A DNA stretch of 64,000 nucleotides from Actinoplanes palleronii. GTDB lineage: Bacteria > Actinomycetota > Actinomycetes > Mycobacteriales > Micromonosporaceae. The notes under the pieces were generated by a model. That model did no database searches and had not been told where the DNA came from. It saw only the letters and a list, made by a program, of their open reading frames with translations. Every line of letters starts with the position of its first letter. The first letter of the stretch is position 1. Where the stretch lies: the NCBI RefSeq assembly GCF_016862315.1, contig NZ_BOMS01000040.1:1-64000 (forward strand). The letters are read 5' to 3'. Shown here one piece after another: positions 1 through 8,387 of this stretch. The translations under genes and the position numbers were made by a program.

Positions 1-87
1 CGCGCTCCGCACCGAAAGTCCCCACGCAGCGCTTCGTGCCGGCGTCGGTCGGGTCGTGTCTTGTGGTTGCGGGGCGGGTTTGGGGTC

Positions 88-654
88 ATGATGGCGGGCG
101 TGATGGGAAGCCTGCAGACCGAATCCGCCCAGTCCCGATCTGACCTGCTCGCCGTGCCGGTGGCGAAAGCGCTCGCCGTGTGGCCGGCGGACGCGCCGGT
201 CGACGTCGATCAGGTGCTGGTGGCGCCGATCGATCCGACCCTGGCCGACACCGCGGCGTTCTGCGAGGCGTATGGGGTGACCCTGGCCGAGTCCGCCAAC
301 TGCGTGATCGTGGCGGGCCGCCGGGGCGAGGTGACGAAATACGCCGCGTGCATCGTTTTGGCCACCACCCGGGCCGACGTGAACGGGATGGTCCGGCGGC
401 TCCTTGACGTCCGCAAGTGCAGCTTCGCGCCGATGGACGAGGCGGTGTCGCTGACCGGGATGGAGTTCGGCGGGATCACCCCGATCGGACTACCCGCGGA
501 CTGGCCGATTCTGGTGGACTCCCGGGTGATCGCCGCGCCGCACGTGATCATCGGGTCCGGCGTCCGGCACAGCAAGATCGCCGTGCCCGGGCCGGCCCTG
601 GGTGCCCTGCCGGGCGCGCAGGTGATCGAGGGCCTGGCGAAAGAGGTCGGCTAG
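88..654 (+). CDS. YbaK/EbsC-type aminoacyl-tRNA deacylase
   Basis: About 188 residues of the YbaK/ProX fold, a family that hydrolyses mischarged aminoacyl-tRNAs (typically Ala- or Cys-tRNAPro) in trans. Family features visible are a Gly-rich VIVAGRRGEVTKYA segment, the strand VLATTRADVN, and the conserved GGITPIG loop followed by the PADWPILVD strand. Several starts are possible (TTG 61, ATG 88, ATG 91, GTG 100, ATG 103). ATG 88 was chosen because of a short G-rich tract upstream, but ATG 103 is equally plausible. Prolyl-tRNA synthetase lies 2 kb away, which fits a proline-tRNA quality-control role; this is inference. It converges on the DsbA-like gene across the parS site. Confidence 0.85.
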   Translation: MMAGVMGSLQTESAQSRSDLLAVPVAKALAVWPADAPVDVDQVLVAPIDPTLADTAAFCEAYGVTLAESANCVIVAGRRGEVTKYAACIVLATTRADVNGMVRRLLDVRKCSFAPMDEAVSLTGMEFGGITPIGLPADWPILVDSRVIAAPHVIIGSGVRHSKIAVPGPALGALPGAQVIEGLAKEVG

Positions 655-690
655 CCCATCGAAGGGTCAGACAACGATGGTGGTAAATGT

Positions 691-706
691 CGTTTCACGT
701 GAAACG
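691..706. promoter_or_regulatory. parS: parS centromere-like site
   Basis: The 14-bp core GTTTCACGTGAAAC is a perfect palindrome, and flanking C and G extend it to 16 bp. It equals the actinobacterial ParB-binding parS core. It sits in the short gap between two convergent genes, ending one base before the stop codon of the DsbA-like gene, as expected for a site under non-coding constraint. I saw no second exact copy in the window. Confidence 0.85.
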
Positions 707-1348
707 TTATCGACCGGCCTCGACGGCTTCCCGGCGGGTGATCTCCTCGAACGCGGCGAGCAGCGTCGATGAGTCCTGGGCGCCCTGGATGACGAACTTC
801 CCGTCGACGAGGAAGTAGGGGACGCTGGTGACGCCCAGCTCCCCCGCCTCGGTCAGGTCGGCCTCGACGGCGCCGGTGCCGGCCTCGGACTCCAGGTAGG
901 CGAATGCCGCCGCGGCGTCCAGCCCGATCGAGCCGGCCACGCCGGCCAGGGCCGCACGGGATCCGACGTCTATGCCGTCGGCGAAGTGTGCCCGCTGCAG
1001 CGCGTCGAGCATGTCGGCCTGGCGCTCCTGCCCGGCGGCCCAGGCGATCAGCCGGTGCGCCGCGAACGTGTTGGCCGCGAGCGCCCGGTCGAAGTCCAGG
1101 ATCAGGCCCTCCCTGGCGCCGATGTCGGCCGCCTGGGCGAACATCTGCTCGGCCCGCTCGTCGCCGCCGAACTGCTCGGCCATCACCTGCTTGAGCGGCA
1201 TCGGCTGCGGCACCGGCGACGGGTCCAACTGGAAGGCGCGATAGGTGACCGTCACGTCCTCGCCGAACGCGGCCAGCGCGCTCTCGAGCCTCCGCCGCCC
1301 GAGATAGCACCACGGGCAGACGACGTCGGACCAGACCTGGATATCCAC
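707..1348 (-). CDS. DsbA-family (FrnE-like) thiol oxidoreductase
   Basis: The protein has 213 residues with a thioredoxin fold. It starts VDIQVWSDVVCPWC, giving a CPWC active site at residues 11-14, followed by the alpha-helical insertion typical of the DsbA/FrnE branch and the cis-proline segment TSVPYFLVDG near the C terminus. There is no signal peptide, so it is probably cytosolic. FrnE-like proteins act in thiol-disulfide exchange or polyketide and stress chemistry; the substrate cannot be deduced. The GTG start at 1348 has a GGAGA ribosome-binding site at good spacing. The stop codon directly abuts the parS palindrome. Confidence 0.88.
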   Translation of the reverse strand: MDIQVWSDVVCPWCYLGRRRLESALAAFGEDVTVTYRAFQLDPSPVPQPMPLKQVMAEQFGGDERAEQMFAQAADIGAREGLILDFDRALAANTFAAHRLIAWAAGQERQADMLDALQRAHFADGIDVGSRAALAGVAGSIGLDAAAAFAYLESEAGTGAVEADLTEAGELGVTSVPYFLVDGKFVIQGAQDSSTLLAAFEEITRREAVEAGR

Positions 1349-1397
1349 ACTTCTCCGTTCCGGTGCAGAAAGTTCGGGGAGCAGGCGAGTTCGGGGG

Positions 1398-1826
1398 TCA
1401 GGCGATCTGCTCGGCGATCTGGCGCTTGAGCCGGCCCAGGATCGCCGTCCCGCCCCGGATACGCAGCGGGCTGATCGCCTGCGCCAGCCCCATCCGGGCG
1501 TAGAGGTCGTCCGGCACGGCCAGGATCTCGGTGGCCGACGACCCGGCCAGGCCCTCGGCCAGGATGCCGGCGAAGGCCCGGGTGGTCGGCGCCTCCGGCG
1601 GGCAGTCGAACCACGTCTGCACGGTGGCGTCCGGCTGCACCTCGGCTTTGAGGAAGAACTGGGTCTGGCACTCCGGGACCTGCTCCATGCCGTCGTGCCC
1701 GGCCAGTGCGGCGGGCAGCGGCGGCACGGCGTCGGAGAATTCCAGCAGCATCTCCAGGACCACCTCACGGGGCGCGGAGGCGAAATCCTCGACGATCTCG
1801 GCGAGCTTCGGCGGCATCTCAGTCAC
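1398..1826 (-). CDS. sufE: SufE-like sulfur acceptor
   Basis: About 142 residues matching the SufE fold, which accepts persulfide sulfur from a cysteine desulfurase (SufS) for Fe-S cluster assembly. The acceptor cysteine is in PECQTQFF (about residue 53), preceded by the family segment LAGHDGMEQV. The C-terminal helices SPLRIRGGTAILGRLK fit the family. GTG 1826 gives the usual MTEMPPKLAE N terminus; ATG 1817 is the alternative. A rhodanese at 5002 is a nearby sulfur-transfer neighbour; in mycobacteria the sseA and sufE homologues are adjacent, so the association is probably ancestral although here they are on opposite strands. Confidence 0.88.
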   Translation of the reverse strand: MTEMPPKLAEIVEDFASAPREVVLEMLLEFSDAVPPLPAALAGHDGMEQVPECQTQFFLKAEVQPDATVQTWFDCPPEAPTTRAFAGILAEGLAGSSATEILAVPDDLYARMGLAQAISPLRIRGGTAILGRLKRQIAEQIA

Positions 1827-1920
1827 GAAGACCAACTTAGCCCGCGCCGGGCGCGCAGCCGCAGGCAGAACGGGGCAGCCGGGCCGCCGCCCGGTGGCCC
1901 GGCTGCGGCCCGGCCCACGG

Positions 1921-2310
1921 TCAGGCGGAGGTCGAGGCCGGCAGGAGGGCCACGTCACTCAGGCTGATCAGGCCGACCACCTTGCGGTCGGCGTCGCACA
2001 CCAGGAGGCGGCGGACCGACCGGCTGCGCATGGCCTGGACCGCCTCCTCCACCCGGGCGCTCTGCTCGATCATGATGAGTTCGCGGGAGGCGATCGCGCC
2101 GAGTGTCGTGGTCGCCGGGGGCAGGCCCTCGGCGATCGCCCGAACCACGATGTCCCGGTCGGTGACGATGCCGGCCATGGTCGGGCCGTGCGTCACCACC
2201 ACGTCGCCGATGCCCTGATCGCGCATGGCCTGTGCGGCCTCGTCGAGACAGGTGTCCTCCGGCAGGTAGACCACCCGCCGGGTCATCGCGTCAGCCACCA
2301 GTCTGGCCAT
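1921..2310 (-). CDS. Tandem CBS-domain protein
   Basis: A 129-residue protein made only of two CBS domains (about residues 8-60 and 72-125). Each contains the characteristic Gly-Ile-(V/I)-T/S-D pattern: MAGIVTDRDI in the first and VVGLISLSDV in the second. Stand-alone CBS pairs bind adenosyl ligands (AMP, ATP, SAM, NAD) and sense energy state; the partner is unknown. A GGAGG ribosome-binding site lies just upstream of the ATG at 2310. It is transcribed in the same direction as proS and may be read from the same transcript. Confidence 0.88.
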   Translation of the reverse strand: MARLVADAMTRRVVYLPEDTCLDEAAQAMRDQGIGDVVVTHGPTMAGIVTDRDIVVRAIAEGLPPATTTLGAIASRELIMIEQSARVEEAVQAMRSRSVRRLLVCDADRKVVGLISLSDVALLPASTSA

Positions 2311-2340
2311 GTTCGTGCCTCCACCCCGTTGAACGTCCGC

Positions 2341-4074
2341 TTACCCCAGTCTTCCCATGATTACCCCGGGTATGTCCACAAGGGGCAGCTCCTGCCGGTC
2401 GCCGGTGCGCCGGTTGCGCAGTTCGGCGTACCCCTCCATCAAGCGGCGGCCGACCACGACGGACCGCGGGATGCCGATCAACTCGGAGTCGGTGAATTTG
2501 ACCCCGGCCGAGACGTTCGGCCGGTCGTCGACCAGGACCCGGACCCCGGCCCGGACCAGTGTCGCGCCCAGCGACAGCGCGGCCTCGATCTGACCGTCCC
2601 GGCCGGCCGCCACGATGTGCACGTCGGCCGGCGCGACCGCGTCCGGCCAGATCAGCCCGCGTTCGTCGTGGTGTTGCTCGGCGATCACCGCGACGGCCCG
2701 GGTCAGGCCGATGCCGTAGCTGCCCATCGTCGGACGGACCGGTTTGCCGTCGGCGCCGAGCACGTCCACCCGGAACGCGTCCGTGTAGCGGCGGCCCAGC
2801 TGGAAGATGTGTCCGATTTCGATGCCCCGTCGAATGGTCAGCGTGCCACCGCCACAGGCCGGGCAGGTGTCGCCGGCCCGGACCTCGGCCGCCTCGATGG
2901 CGCCGTCCGGCACGAAGTCGCGCCCGGCCACCACGTCGGTGGCGTGCCGACCGGCCTGGTTGGCGCCGGTCAGCCAGGCGGTGCCGGGCGCCACCCGGGG
3001 ATCGGCCAGGTAGCGGATCGGCAGGCCCTGCGGGCCGAGGTAGCCCTTGACCAGGTCGGGGCGGACCGCGAAATCGTCGAACAGGGTGGCCGTGGCCGGG
3101 GCGAGCGCGGCGTCCAGCCGCTTGAGGTCGACCTCGCGGTCGCCGGGCACGCCGATCGCGACGATCTCATCGGTACGACCGGGGTGGTGCACGACCACCA
3201 CGACGTTCTTCAGCGTGTCCGATGCGGCCCAGTCGTCGCGGCCGCCGAGCCGGCGCTCGTTGGCCAGCTCGACAAGCGTGGCGATGGTCGGGGTGCCCGG
3301 GGTGTCGTGCACGGCCGCCGCGGGCGCGGTGACCGGCCGGGCGGGCGGCGCGGGGGTCACCACGGCCTCGGTGTTCGCGGCGTAGTCGCAGGCGGTGCAG
3401 CCGACGAAGGTGTCCTCGCCGACCTCGGCGGGCGCCAGGAACTCCTCGGAGGCCGACCCGCCCATCGCGCCGGAGACCGCCGCGACGATGGTGTGCTCCA
3501 CCCCGAGGCGCCGGAAGATCTGCTGGTAGGCGGTGCGCATCCGGTCGTACGCCGAAGTCAGCCCGGCGTCGTCCAGGTCGAAGGAGTAGGCGTCCTTCAT
3601 CAGGAACTCGCGGCCGCGGAGCAGGCCGCCCCGCGGCCGTGCCTCGTCGCGGAACTTGGTCTGCACCTGGAAGAGCAAGAGCGGCAGATCCCGGTACGAA
3701 CTGGTCATGTCCTGGACGAGGAGGGTGAACATCTCCTCGTGGGTGGGCGCCAGCAGATAGTCCGCGCCGCGCCGGTCCTGCAGGGTGAGAAGCAGATCGC
3801 CGTATTCGGTCCAGCGGCCACTCGTGTCAAACGGCTCGCGCGGCAGCAGGGCGGGGAACGAGACCTCCTGGCCACCGGCGGCGGCCATCTCGTCCCGGAC
3901 CACCTCGGTGACCCGGTCGAGCACGAGCTTGCCGAGCGGCAGCCAGGTGTAGCCGCCCGGGGCAGCGCGGCGGACGAAGCCGGCGCGCACCAGGAGCCGA
4001 TGACTCGGCACCTCCGCGTCCGCCGGCTCCTCACGCAGGGTCTTGAGGAGCAGGGTGGACATCCGCAGCAACAT
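2341..4074 (-). CDS. proS: Prolyl-tRNA synthetase, bacterial type with editing insertion
   Basis: A 577-residue class II synthetase that charges tRNAPro with proline. Motif 1 lies in the [21 protein letters not shown] region. The LAPTHEEMF stretch carries the TXE loop. [20 protein letters not shown] is motif 2, and [14 protein letters not shown] is motif 3. Between motifs 2 and 3 sits the YbaK-like editing insertion (about residues 225-385) with the conserved Lys in [13 protein letters not shown] 4074 was preferred over ATG 4080 because family members begin MLLRMSTL. A trans-editing homologue of the insertion domain is encoded at 88-654. Confidence 0.96.
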   Translation of the reverse strand: MLLRMSTLLLKTLREEPADAEVPSHRLLVRAGFVRRAAPGGYTWLPLGKLVLDRVTEVVRDEMAAAGGQEVSFPALLPREPFDTSGRWTEYGDLLLTLQDRRGADYLLAPTHEEMFTLLVQDMTSSYRDLPLLLFQVQTKFRDEARPRGGLLRGREFLMKDAYSFDLDDAGLTSAYDRMRTAYQQIFRRLGVEHTIVAAVSGAMGGSASEEFLAPAEVGEDTFVGCTACDYAANTEAVVTPAPPARPVTAPAAAVHDTPGTPTIATLVELANERRLGGRDDWAASDTLKNVVVVVHHPGRTDEIVAIGVPGDREVDLKRLDAALAPATATLFDDFAVRPDLVKGYLGPQGLPIRYLADPRVAPGTAWLTGANQAGRHATDVVAGRDFVPDGAIEAAEVRAGDTCPACGGGTLTIRRGIEIGHIFQLGRRYTDAFRVDVLGADGKPVRPTMGSYGIGLTRAVAVIAEQHHDERGLIWPDAVAPADVHIVAAGRDGQIEAALSLGATLVRAGVRVLVDDRPNVSAGVKFTDSELIGIPRSVVVGRRLMEGYAELRNRRTGDRQELPLVDIPGVIMGRLG

Positions 4075-4210
4075 GGACATCGAGCTTAGGTACGGTGTAG
4101 GAATAAATCACCTGCTTATCTAAGTGTCGCCAGCGTCACGTCCCGCTTTTAGCTGTCCGGTGGAAAACTGATCCGGCAACCAAAGCTGAACAGACGTTAG
4201 GGGGCTATCG

Positions 4211-4981
4211 ATGGCCTGGCGCAGCTTCGTGGCAATGGGTGACAGTTTCACCGAGGGCATGTGCGACGAATATCCGGATGGTTCGTATCGAGGCTGGGCC
4301 GACCTGGTCGCCACCCGCCTCGCGATCGATTCCGGTCCCGACTTCGGGTATGCCAACCTGGCGATCCGCGGCCGGCTGCTGGACCAAGTGCTCGCCGAGC
4401 AACTCGAGCCGACCCTCGCGATGCGGCCTGATCTGGTCAGTTTCGCGGCCGGCGGCAACGACATCCTGCGGCCACGGGTGGATCCGCAGAGCCTGCTCGA
4501 CAAGATCGACGTGGCGATCGGCCGGATCCGGGCGACCGGCGCCGACGTGATCATGTTCCGGTTCGCCGACATCGCGGTGCACGTCCCGGGCGGGCAACGG
4601 ATGATCGGCGGGCGGGCGGCGGCGCTCAACGACGGGACGCGGGAGATCGCCGAACGGCACGGTGCGCACCTGATCGACCTCTTCGCCGACCACGCGTACC
4701 TGCACCGCAGCCTGTGGAGTGACGACCGGCTGCACCTCTCCGAGTCCGGGCACCGGCGGGTCGCCGGGCACGTGCTGAACGCGCTCGGGGTCGGTGTCGA
4801 GGAGGAGTGGATGCTCGTACCGCCGACGCCGCAGCCGACACCGTGGCGGCTGGCCCTCAGCGCGGATCTGCGCTGGGCCCGCGAGCACCTCGCCCCGTGG
4901 GTGGGGCGGCACCTGCGCGGACGCTCGGCCGGTGACCTGGTCACGCCGAAGCGACCGGCACTGGCACCGATCAAGGACTAG
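4211..4981 (+). CDS. SGNH/GDSL-family hydrolase
   Basis: A 256-residue esterase-type hydrolase with all blocks of the SGNH fold. Block I is GDSFTEG with nucleophile Ser12. Block III is AGGNDILR with oxyanion Asn83. Block V is [12 protein letters not shown] with Asp172 and His175. No signal peptide is present, so it is probably cytosolic, and the substrate is unknown. The ATG at 4211 follows a GGGGG ribosome-binding tract. The C terminus (after about residue 200) is a basic extension outside the catalytic domain. It is followed after 20 bases by the rhodanese gene, suggesting one transcript. Confidence 0.9.
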   Translation: MAWRSFVAMGDSFTEGMCDEYPDGSYRGWADLVATRLAIDSGPDFGYANLAIRGRLLDQVLAEQLEPTLAMRPDLVSFAAGGNDILRPRVDPQSLLDKIDVAIGRIRATGADVIMFRFADIAVHVPGGQRMIGGRAAALNDGTREIAERHGAHLIDLFADHAYLHRSLWSDDRLHLSESGHRRVAGHVLNALGVGVEEEWMLVPPTPQPTPWRLALSADLRWAREHLAPWVGRHLRGRSAGDLVTPKRPALAPIKD

Positions 4982-5001
4982 AAACGGCTAGCGTGACAAC
5001 C

Positions 5002-5901
5002 ATGTCCGTTCCGAACGATCCGGCGCAGGCGCTGCAGGCGTATGCGCACCCCGACAAACTGGTCACCACCGAGTGGCTCGCCGCGAATCTGGACACCCCC
5101 GGCCTGGTGGTCGTCGAGTCGGACGAGGACGTGCTGCTCTACGACACCGGCCACATTCCCGGCGCGGTCAAGGTCGACTGGCATCTCGAGCTGAACGACC
5201 AGGTCACCCGGGATTATCTGGATCCGGCCGCGTTCGCCGCGCTGTGCGAGGCGAAGGGCATCGGCCGCGACGACACGATCGTGTTCTACGGCGACAACTT
5301 CAACTGGTGGGCGGCGTACGCACTCTGGGTCTTCAGTCTCTTCGGGCACCGCGACGTGCGGTTGCTCGACGGCGGCCGGCAGAAGTGGGTGGCCGAGGGA
5401 CGCGCGGTGACCCGGGACAAGACCAGCCGCGCCCCGGCGGAATACCAGGTGCCGGTCCGCAACGACGCGGAGATCCGGGCGTTCCGCGACCAGGTGATGG
5501 GTCACATCGCCAGCGGGCGTCCGCTCGTCGACGTACGCTCGCCGCAGGAGTACTCCGGCGAGCTGACGCACATGGCGGCGTACCCGCAGGAGGGCGCGCT
5601 GCGCGGCGGGCACATCCCGGGCGCGGTCAGCAAGCCGTGGAAGTCCGCGGCGAACGACGACGGCACCTTCAAGGCGCACGACGACCTGATCAAGATCTAT
5701 CGGGACGAGCTGGGCCTCGAGCCGGCCGACGACATCGTCGCGTACTGCCGGATCGGTGAGCGGTCCAGTCACACCTGGTTCGTGCTGCACCACCTGCTGG
5801 GCTACCCGCAGGTCCGCAACTACGACGGCTCCTGGACCGAGTGGGGCAACCTGGTCCGGGCACCGATCGCCACCGGAACGGAGCCCGGCGGGCTGCACTG
5901 A
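5002..5901 (+). CDS. sseA: Two-domain thiosulfate/3-mercaptopyruvate sulfurtransferase
   Basis: A 299-residue tandem rhodanese protein that transfers sulfane sulfur through a cysteine persulfide. The N-terminal inactive rhodanese domain has the [11 protein letters not shown] motif. The C-terminal domain carries GGHIPGAV and the catalytic loop CRIGERS (Cys249). ATG 5002 was chosen; GTG 4993 is an in-frame alternative and neither has a strong ribosome-binding site. A strong intrinsic terminator follows at 5918. The neighbouring SufE suggests a shared role in sulfur trafficking, although physical coupling is not shown. Confidence 0.92.
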   Translation: MSVPNDPAQALQAYAHPDKLVTTEWLAANLDTPGLVVVESDEDVLLYDTGHIPGAVKVDWHLELNDQVTRDYLDPAAFAALCEAKGIGRDDTIVFYGDNFNWWAAYALWVFSLFGHRDVRLLDGGRQKWVAEGRAVTRDKTSRAPAEYQVPVRNDAEIRAFRDQVMGHIASGRPLVDVRSPQEYSGELTHMAAYPQEGALRGGHIPGAVSKPWKSAANDDGTFKAHDDLIKIYRDELGLEPADDIVAYCRIGERSSHTWFVLHHLLGYPQVRNYDGSWTEWGNLVRAPIATGTEPGGLH

Positions 5902-5917
5902 CCGGCGGTTGTGGAAG

Positions 5918-5950
5918 AACGGCGCGGCCCATCGGGTCGCGCCGTTTTTT
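5918..5950 (+). terminator. Intrinsic terminator after the rhodanese gene
   Basis: A perfect 9-bp stem (AACGGCGCG paired with CGCGCCGTT) with an 11-base loop is followed by a run of T residues. It ends transcription of the SGNH hydrolase-rhodanese unit just before the sigma factor operon. Confidence 0.9.
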
Positions 5951-5989
5951 CGATGAACCGAATCCGGCACCGTCGGCGATAGTCCAGAA

Positions 5990-6568
5990 GTGCGAAGGAA
6001 ACCACACCCTCCGGTGGACCCGGTCGGTGAGCAGAGCAGCGACGCCGAGCTGCTGCGCGCCGTCGCGGCCGGGCAGACCGCCGCGCTGCGGCTGCTGCAT
6101 CACCGGCACGCGCCGTGGCTCCGGGCCCGCCTGCGCCGGCGCTGCGCCGACCCCGACGTGGTCGACGCCGCGATCCAGGACACCTTCGTCGCCGTCTGGC
6201 GCGACGCCCGGCGATACACCGCGACCGGCTCGGACGCCGCGGCCTGGATCTGGACCATCGCGATCCGCCGCCTGGTCTCCGCCCTGCGCGGCCCGGCCCA
6301 CCGCTGGCTGAGTGGTCCCGCCGAGGAGTCGCCGGACGACGTCCTGGTCACCCCGTCCGCCGAGGAGCTGGTGCTGCTCGGCGTCGAGCACGGCGCCCTG
6401 GGCCCGGCGCTCAACCGCCTCTCCCCCGAGCTGCGCAGCCTGATCGAGGCGACCGCGCTCGACGGGCTGACCGTCCGCGAGGCGGCCGCGCTCCTCGGCA
6501 TTCCGGAGGGCACCGCGAAGACCCGGCTGATGCGCGCCCGTGCGCGGTTGAGGGAGCTGCTGACATGA
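5990..6568 (+). CDS. ECF-family RNA polymerase sigma factor
   Basis: A 192-residue sigma-70-family protein. Region 2 spans about residues 15-85 (core-binding LLRAVAAGQTAALRLLHHRH, then DTFVAVWRDA). Region 4 spans about residues 135-190 with the helix-turn-helix LTVREAAALLGIPEGTAKTR. It starts at GTG 5990; GTG 6014 is an alternative. Its stop overlaps the ATG of the next gene, a zinc-finger membrane anti-sigma factor, so the pair is translationally coupled. It probably directs its own operon, which also encodes an ABC exporter; the inducing signal is unknown. Confidence 0.93.
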   Translation: MRRKPHPPVDPVGEQSSDAELLRAVAAGQTAALRLLHHRHAPWLRARLRRRCADPDVVDAAIQDTFVAVWRDARRYTATGSDAAAWIWTIAIRRLVSALRGPAHRWLSGPAEESPDDVLVTPSAEELVLLGVEHGALGPALNRLSPELRSLIEATALDGLTVREAAALLGIPEGTAKTRLMRARARLRELLT

Positions 6569-7395
6569 CCGACTGGCATCTCGACCAGGACCTGCTCGAT
6601 CGATACGACCGCGGTGACCTCGACACCGGCCGGGTGATGGCGGTGGAGGCGCACATGCTGGCCTGTCCGCACTGCCGCTTCCGGGTGCACGTCGACGTGG
6701 CCTGGACGACCGGCAACTGGGCGATCGTCTACGACGCCGTCCACGCACCCCGGGTCGGCCCGGCGCAGCGGCTGCTGACCCGGCTCGGCCTGCCCGAGCA
6801 CCGGGTCCGGCTGCTCACCGCCACCCCGGCGCTGCGCTGGTCATGGCTGCTCGCGACCGCGGCGGTCCTCGGCCTCGCGGTGCTCGCCGCCGTGTTCAGC
6901 CGGGACGGCACCGATCGGGCCGGTCTGCTCTTCCTGGTCGTCGCGCCGATCCTGCCGGTCGTCGCGGTCTCCGGGGCCTATGGTCCGCCCGCCGACCCGA
7001 TGTACGAGATCACCGGGACCGCGCCGGCGGCCGGACCGGCACTGGTGCTCTGGCGGGCCACCGCGGTCATCGGCGCCGCCGTGGCGACGGCCGGGTTCGC
7101 CGCGCTGCTGCTGCCCGCCGCCGGGTGGTATGCGGCGGCCTGGCTGCTGCCCGCCCTGCTGCTCTGCACCGGGACGCTGGCACTGGCCACCTCCGTCCCG
7201 CTGCCGCTCGCGGCCGGCACGCTCGGCGGGCTCTGGCTCGCCGGGGTGCTCGGCGTGACCGGGTTCCGGCACGAGCCCGCCGTGCCACTCGTCTTCGGCC
7301 CCGCCGCCCAGCTCAGCTATTCGCTGGCCGCGGCGCTGGCCGCCATCGTCCTGATCCGGCGTCGCCGCCGGTTCGACCCGGGAGAGAGCCGATGA
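6565..7395 (+). CDS. Membrane-anchored zinc-finger anti-sigma factor
   Basis: A 276-residue protein. The N-terminal ZAS (zf-HC2) motif has His30, Cys34 and Cys37 (HMLACPHC), which in this family grips and inhibits the cognate ECF sigma factor. The rest holds about six membrane segments beginning near residue 93, with a basic tail RRRRRFDPG. Six membrane spans is more than the single span of classical anti-sigma factors such as RsrA-type proteins, suggesting that a membrane event is sensed. Start and stop codons overlap those of the sigma factor and the ABC ATPase (ATGA), implying fixed stoichiometry. Confidence 0.88.
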   Translation: MTDWHLDQDLLDRYDRGDLDTGRVMAVEAHMLACPHCRFRVHVDVAWTTGNWAIVYDAVHAPRVGPAQRLLTRLGLPEHRVRLLTATPALRWSWLLATAAVLGLAVLAAVFSRDGTDRAGLLFLVVAPILPVVAVSGAYGPPADPMYEITGTAPAAGPALVLWRATAVIGAAVATAGFAALLLPAAGWYAAAWLLPALLLCTGTLALATSVPLPLAAGTLGGLWLAGVLGVTGFRHEPAVPLVFGPAAQLSYSLAAALAAIVLIRRRRRFDPGESR

Positions 7396-8387
7396 CCACC
7401 GTCAGCATCCGCAGACTTGGCAAGCGCTACGGAGCCACGACCGCCCTCGACGCCGTCGACCTGGAGATCGGCACCGGGGTGACCGGACTGCTAGGGCCGA
7501 ACGGGGCCGGCAAGAGCACGCTGCTGCGCTGCCTTGCCACCGCGCTCGCGCCGGACACCGGCTCGCTGCGGGTGCACGGGTTCGACCCCGCGGTGCAACA
7601 CGAGCGGGTCGAGGTGCGCCGCCGGATCGGCTACCTCCCGCAGAACCCGGGGCTGTATCCGAACTTCACGGCGTACGACCTGCTGGACTACGTCGCGGTG
7701 CTGAAGGAGATCACCGACACCGGTGCGCGCCGGGCCGAAGTGCGGCGGGTGCTCGAGGAGGTCGAGCTGACCGACCGGGCGAAGACCAAGGTGCGCAAGC
7801 TCTCCGGCGGCATGCGGCAGCGGCTCGGCCTGGCACAGGCGCTGCTCGGCGAGCCCGAGCTGGTGATCCTGGACGAGCCGACGGTGGGGCTCGACCCCGA
7901 GCAGCGGATGCTGTTCCGGGCACTGGTCTCCCGGATCGGTGAGCATCGGACGGTGCTGCTCTCCACCCACCAGACCGAGGATGTCGGCGCGCTGTGCGAG
8001 CGGGTGGTGGTGATGCGGGGCGGCCGGGTGATCTTCGACGGCAGCCCGCGGGAGCTGGCCGGCGTGGCCGAGGGACAGGTGTGGCTCTCGGCGGAGCCGC
8101 CGCAGGGAAATGCGGCGTATTGGCGAAATGCCGACGGACTGTACCGAACCCTCGGTGCGCGGCCGGCAGGCGGTGAGGCGGCTAGACCCTCCATCGAGGA
8201 CGGATATCTGCTGCTCCTGGACTCGGAAGCGACGACGGCCGGGGCGGCGACAGGCGTGGCGCCGACGGCCGGGGCGGCGACAGGCGTGGCGCCGACGGCC
8301 GGAGCGGCGACAGGCGCGGTGACGACGGCCGGCACGGCCGCACCCGATGCGGCCGGAGCGACGACGGCTCCCGGGGTGATCCGATGA
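7392..8387 (+). CDS. ABC transporter ATP-binding protein with repeat tail
   Basis: A 331-residue ABC ATPase of the exporter type (CcmA/DrrA-like). Walker A is GPNGAGKS (residues 35-42), the Q-loop lies in YLPQNPGLYP, the signature is LSGGM (137-141), and Walker B LVILDEP is followed by the D-loop VGLDPE. The switch His is in STHQTED. The nucleotide-binding domain ends near residue 225. The C terminus is a low-complexity Ala/Thr/Gly tail with three tandem TAGAATG-type decapeptides (282-311). It is translationally coupled at both ends to the anti-sigma factor and the permease-like gene. Confidence 0.92.
   Translation: MTTVSIRRLGKRYGATTALDAVDLEIGTGVTGLLGPNGAGKSTLLRCLATALAPDTGSLRVHGFDPAVQHERVEVRRRIGYLPQNPGLYPNFTAYDLLDYVAVLKEITDTGARRAEVRRVLEEVELTDRAKTKVRKLSGGMRQRLGLAQALLGEPELVILDEPTVGLDPEQRMLFRALVSRIGEHRTVLLSTHQTEDVGALCERVVVMRGGRVIFDGSPRELAGVAEGQVWLSAEPPQGNAAYWRNADGLYRTLGARPAGGEAARPSIEDGYLLLLDSEATTAGAATGVAPTAGAATGVAPTAGAATGAVTTAGTAAPDAAGATTAPGVIR
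8235..8324 (+). repeat. Three tandem 30-bp in-frame repeats
   Basis: Three head-to-tail copies of a 30-bp unit beginning ACGGCCGGGGCGGCGACAGG. The first two are identical and the third has a few changes. Each encodes the decapeptide TAGAATGVAP or a variant. The array lies in the disordered tail of the ABC ATPase and looks like a slippage-prone minisatellite. Confidence 0.95.

Noticed and set aside
1531-4089. An 852-residue rightward open frame
   Set aside because: It runs antisense to sufE, the CBS gene and proS, whose proteins have clear motifs. Long antisense frames are common in high-GC DNA and the translated sequence is Arg/Gly/His-rich without domains.
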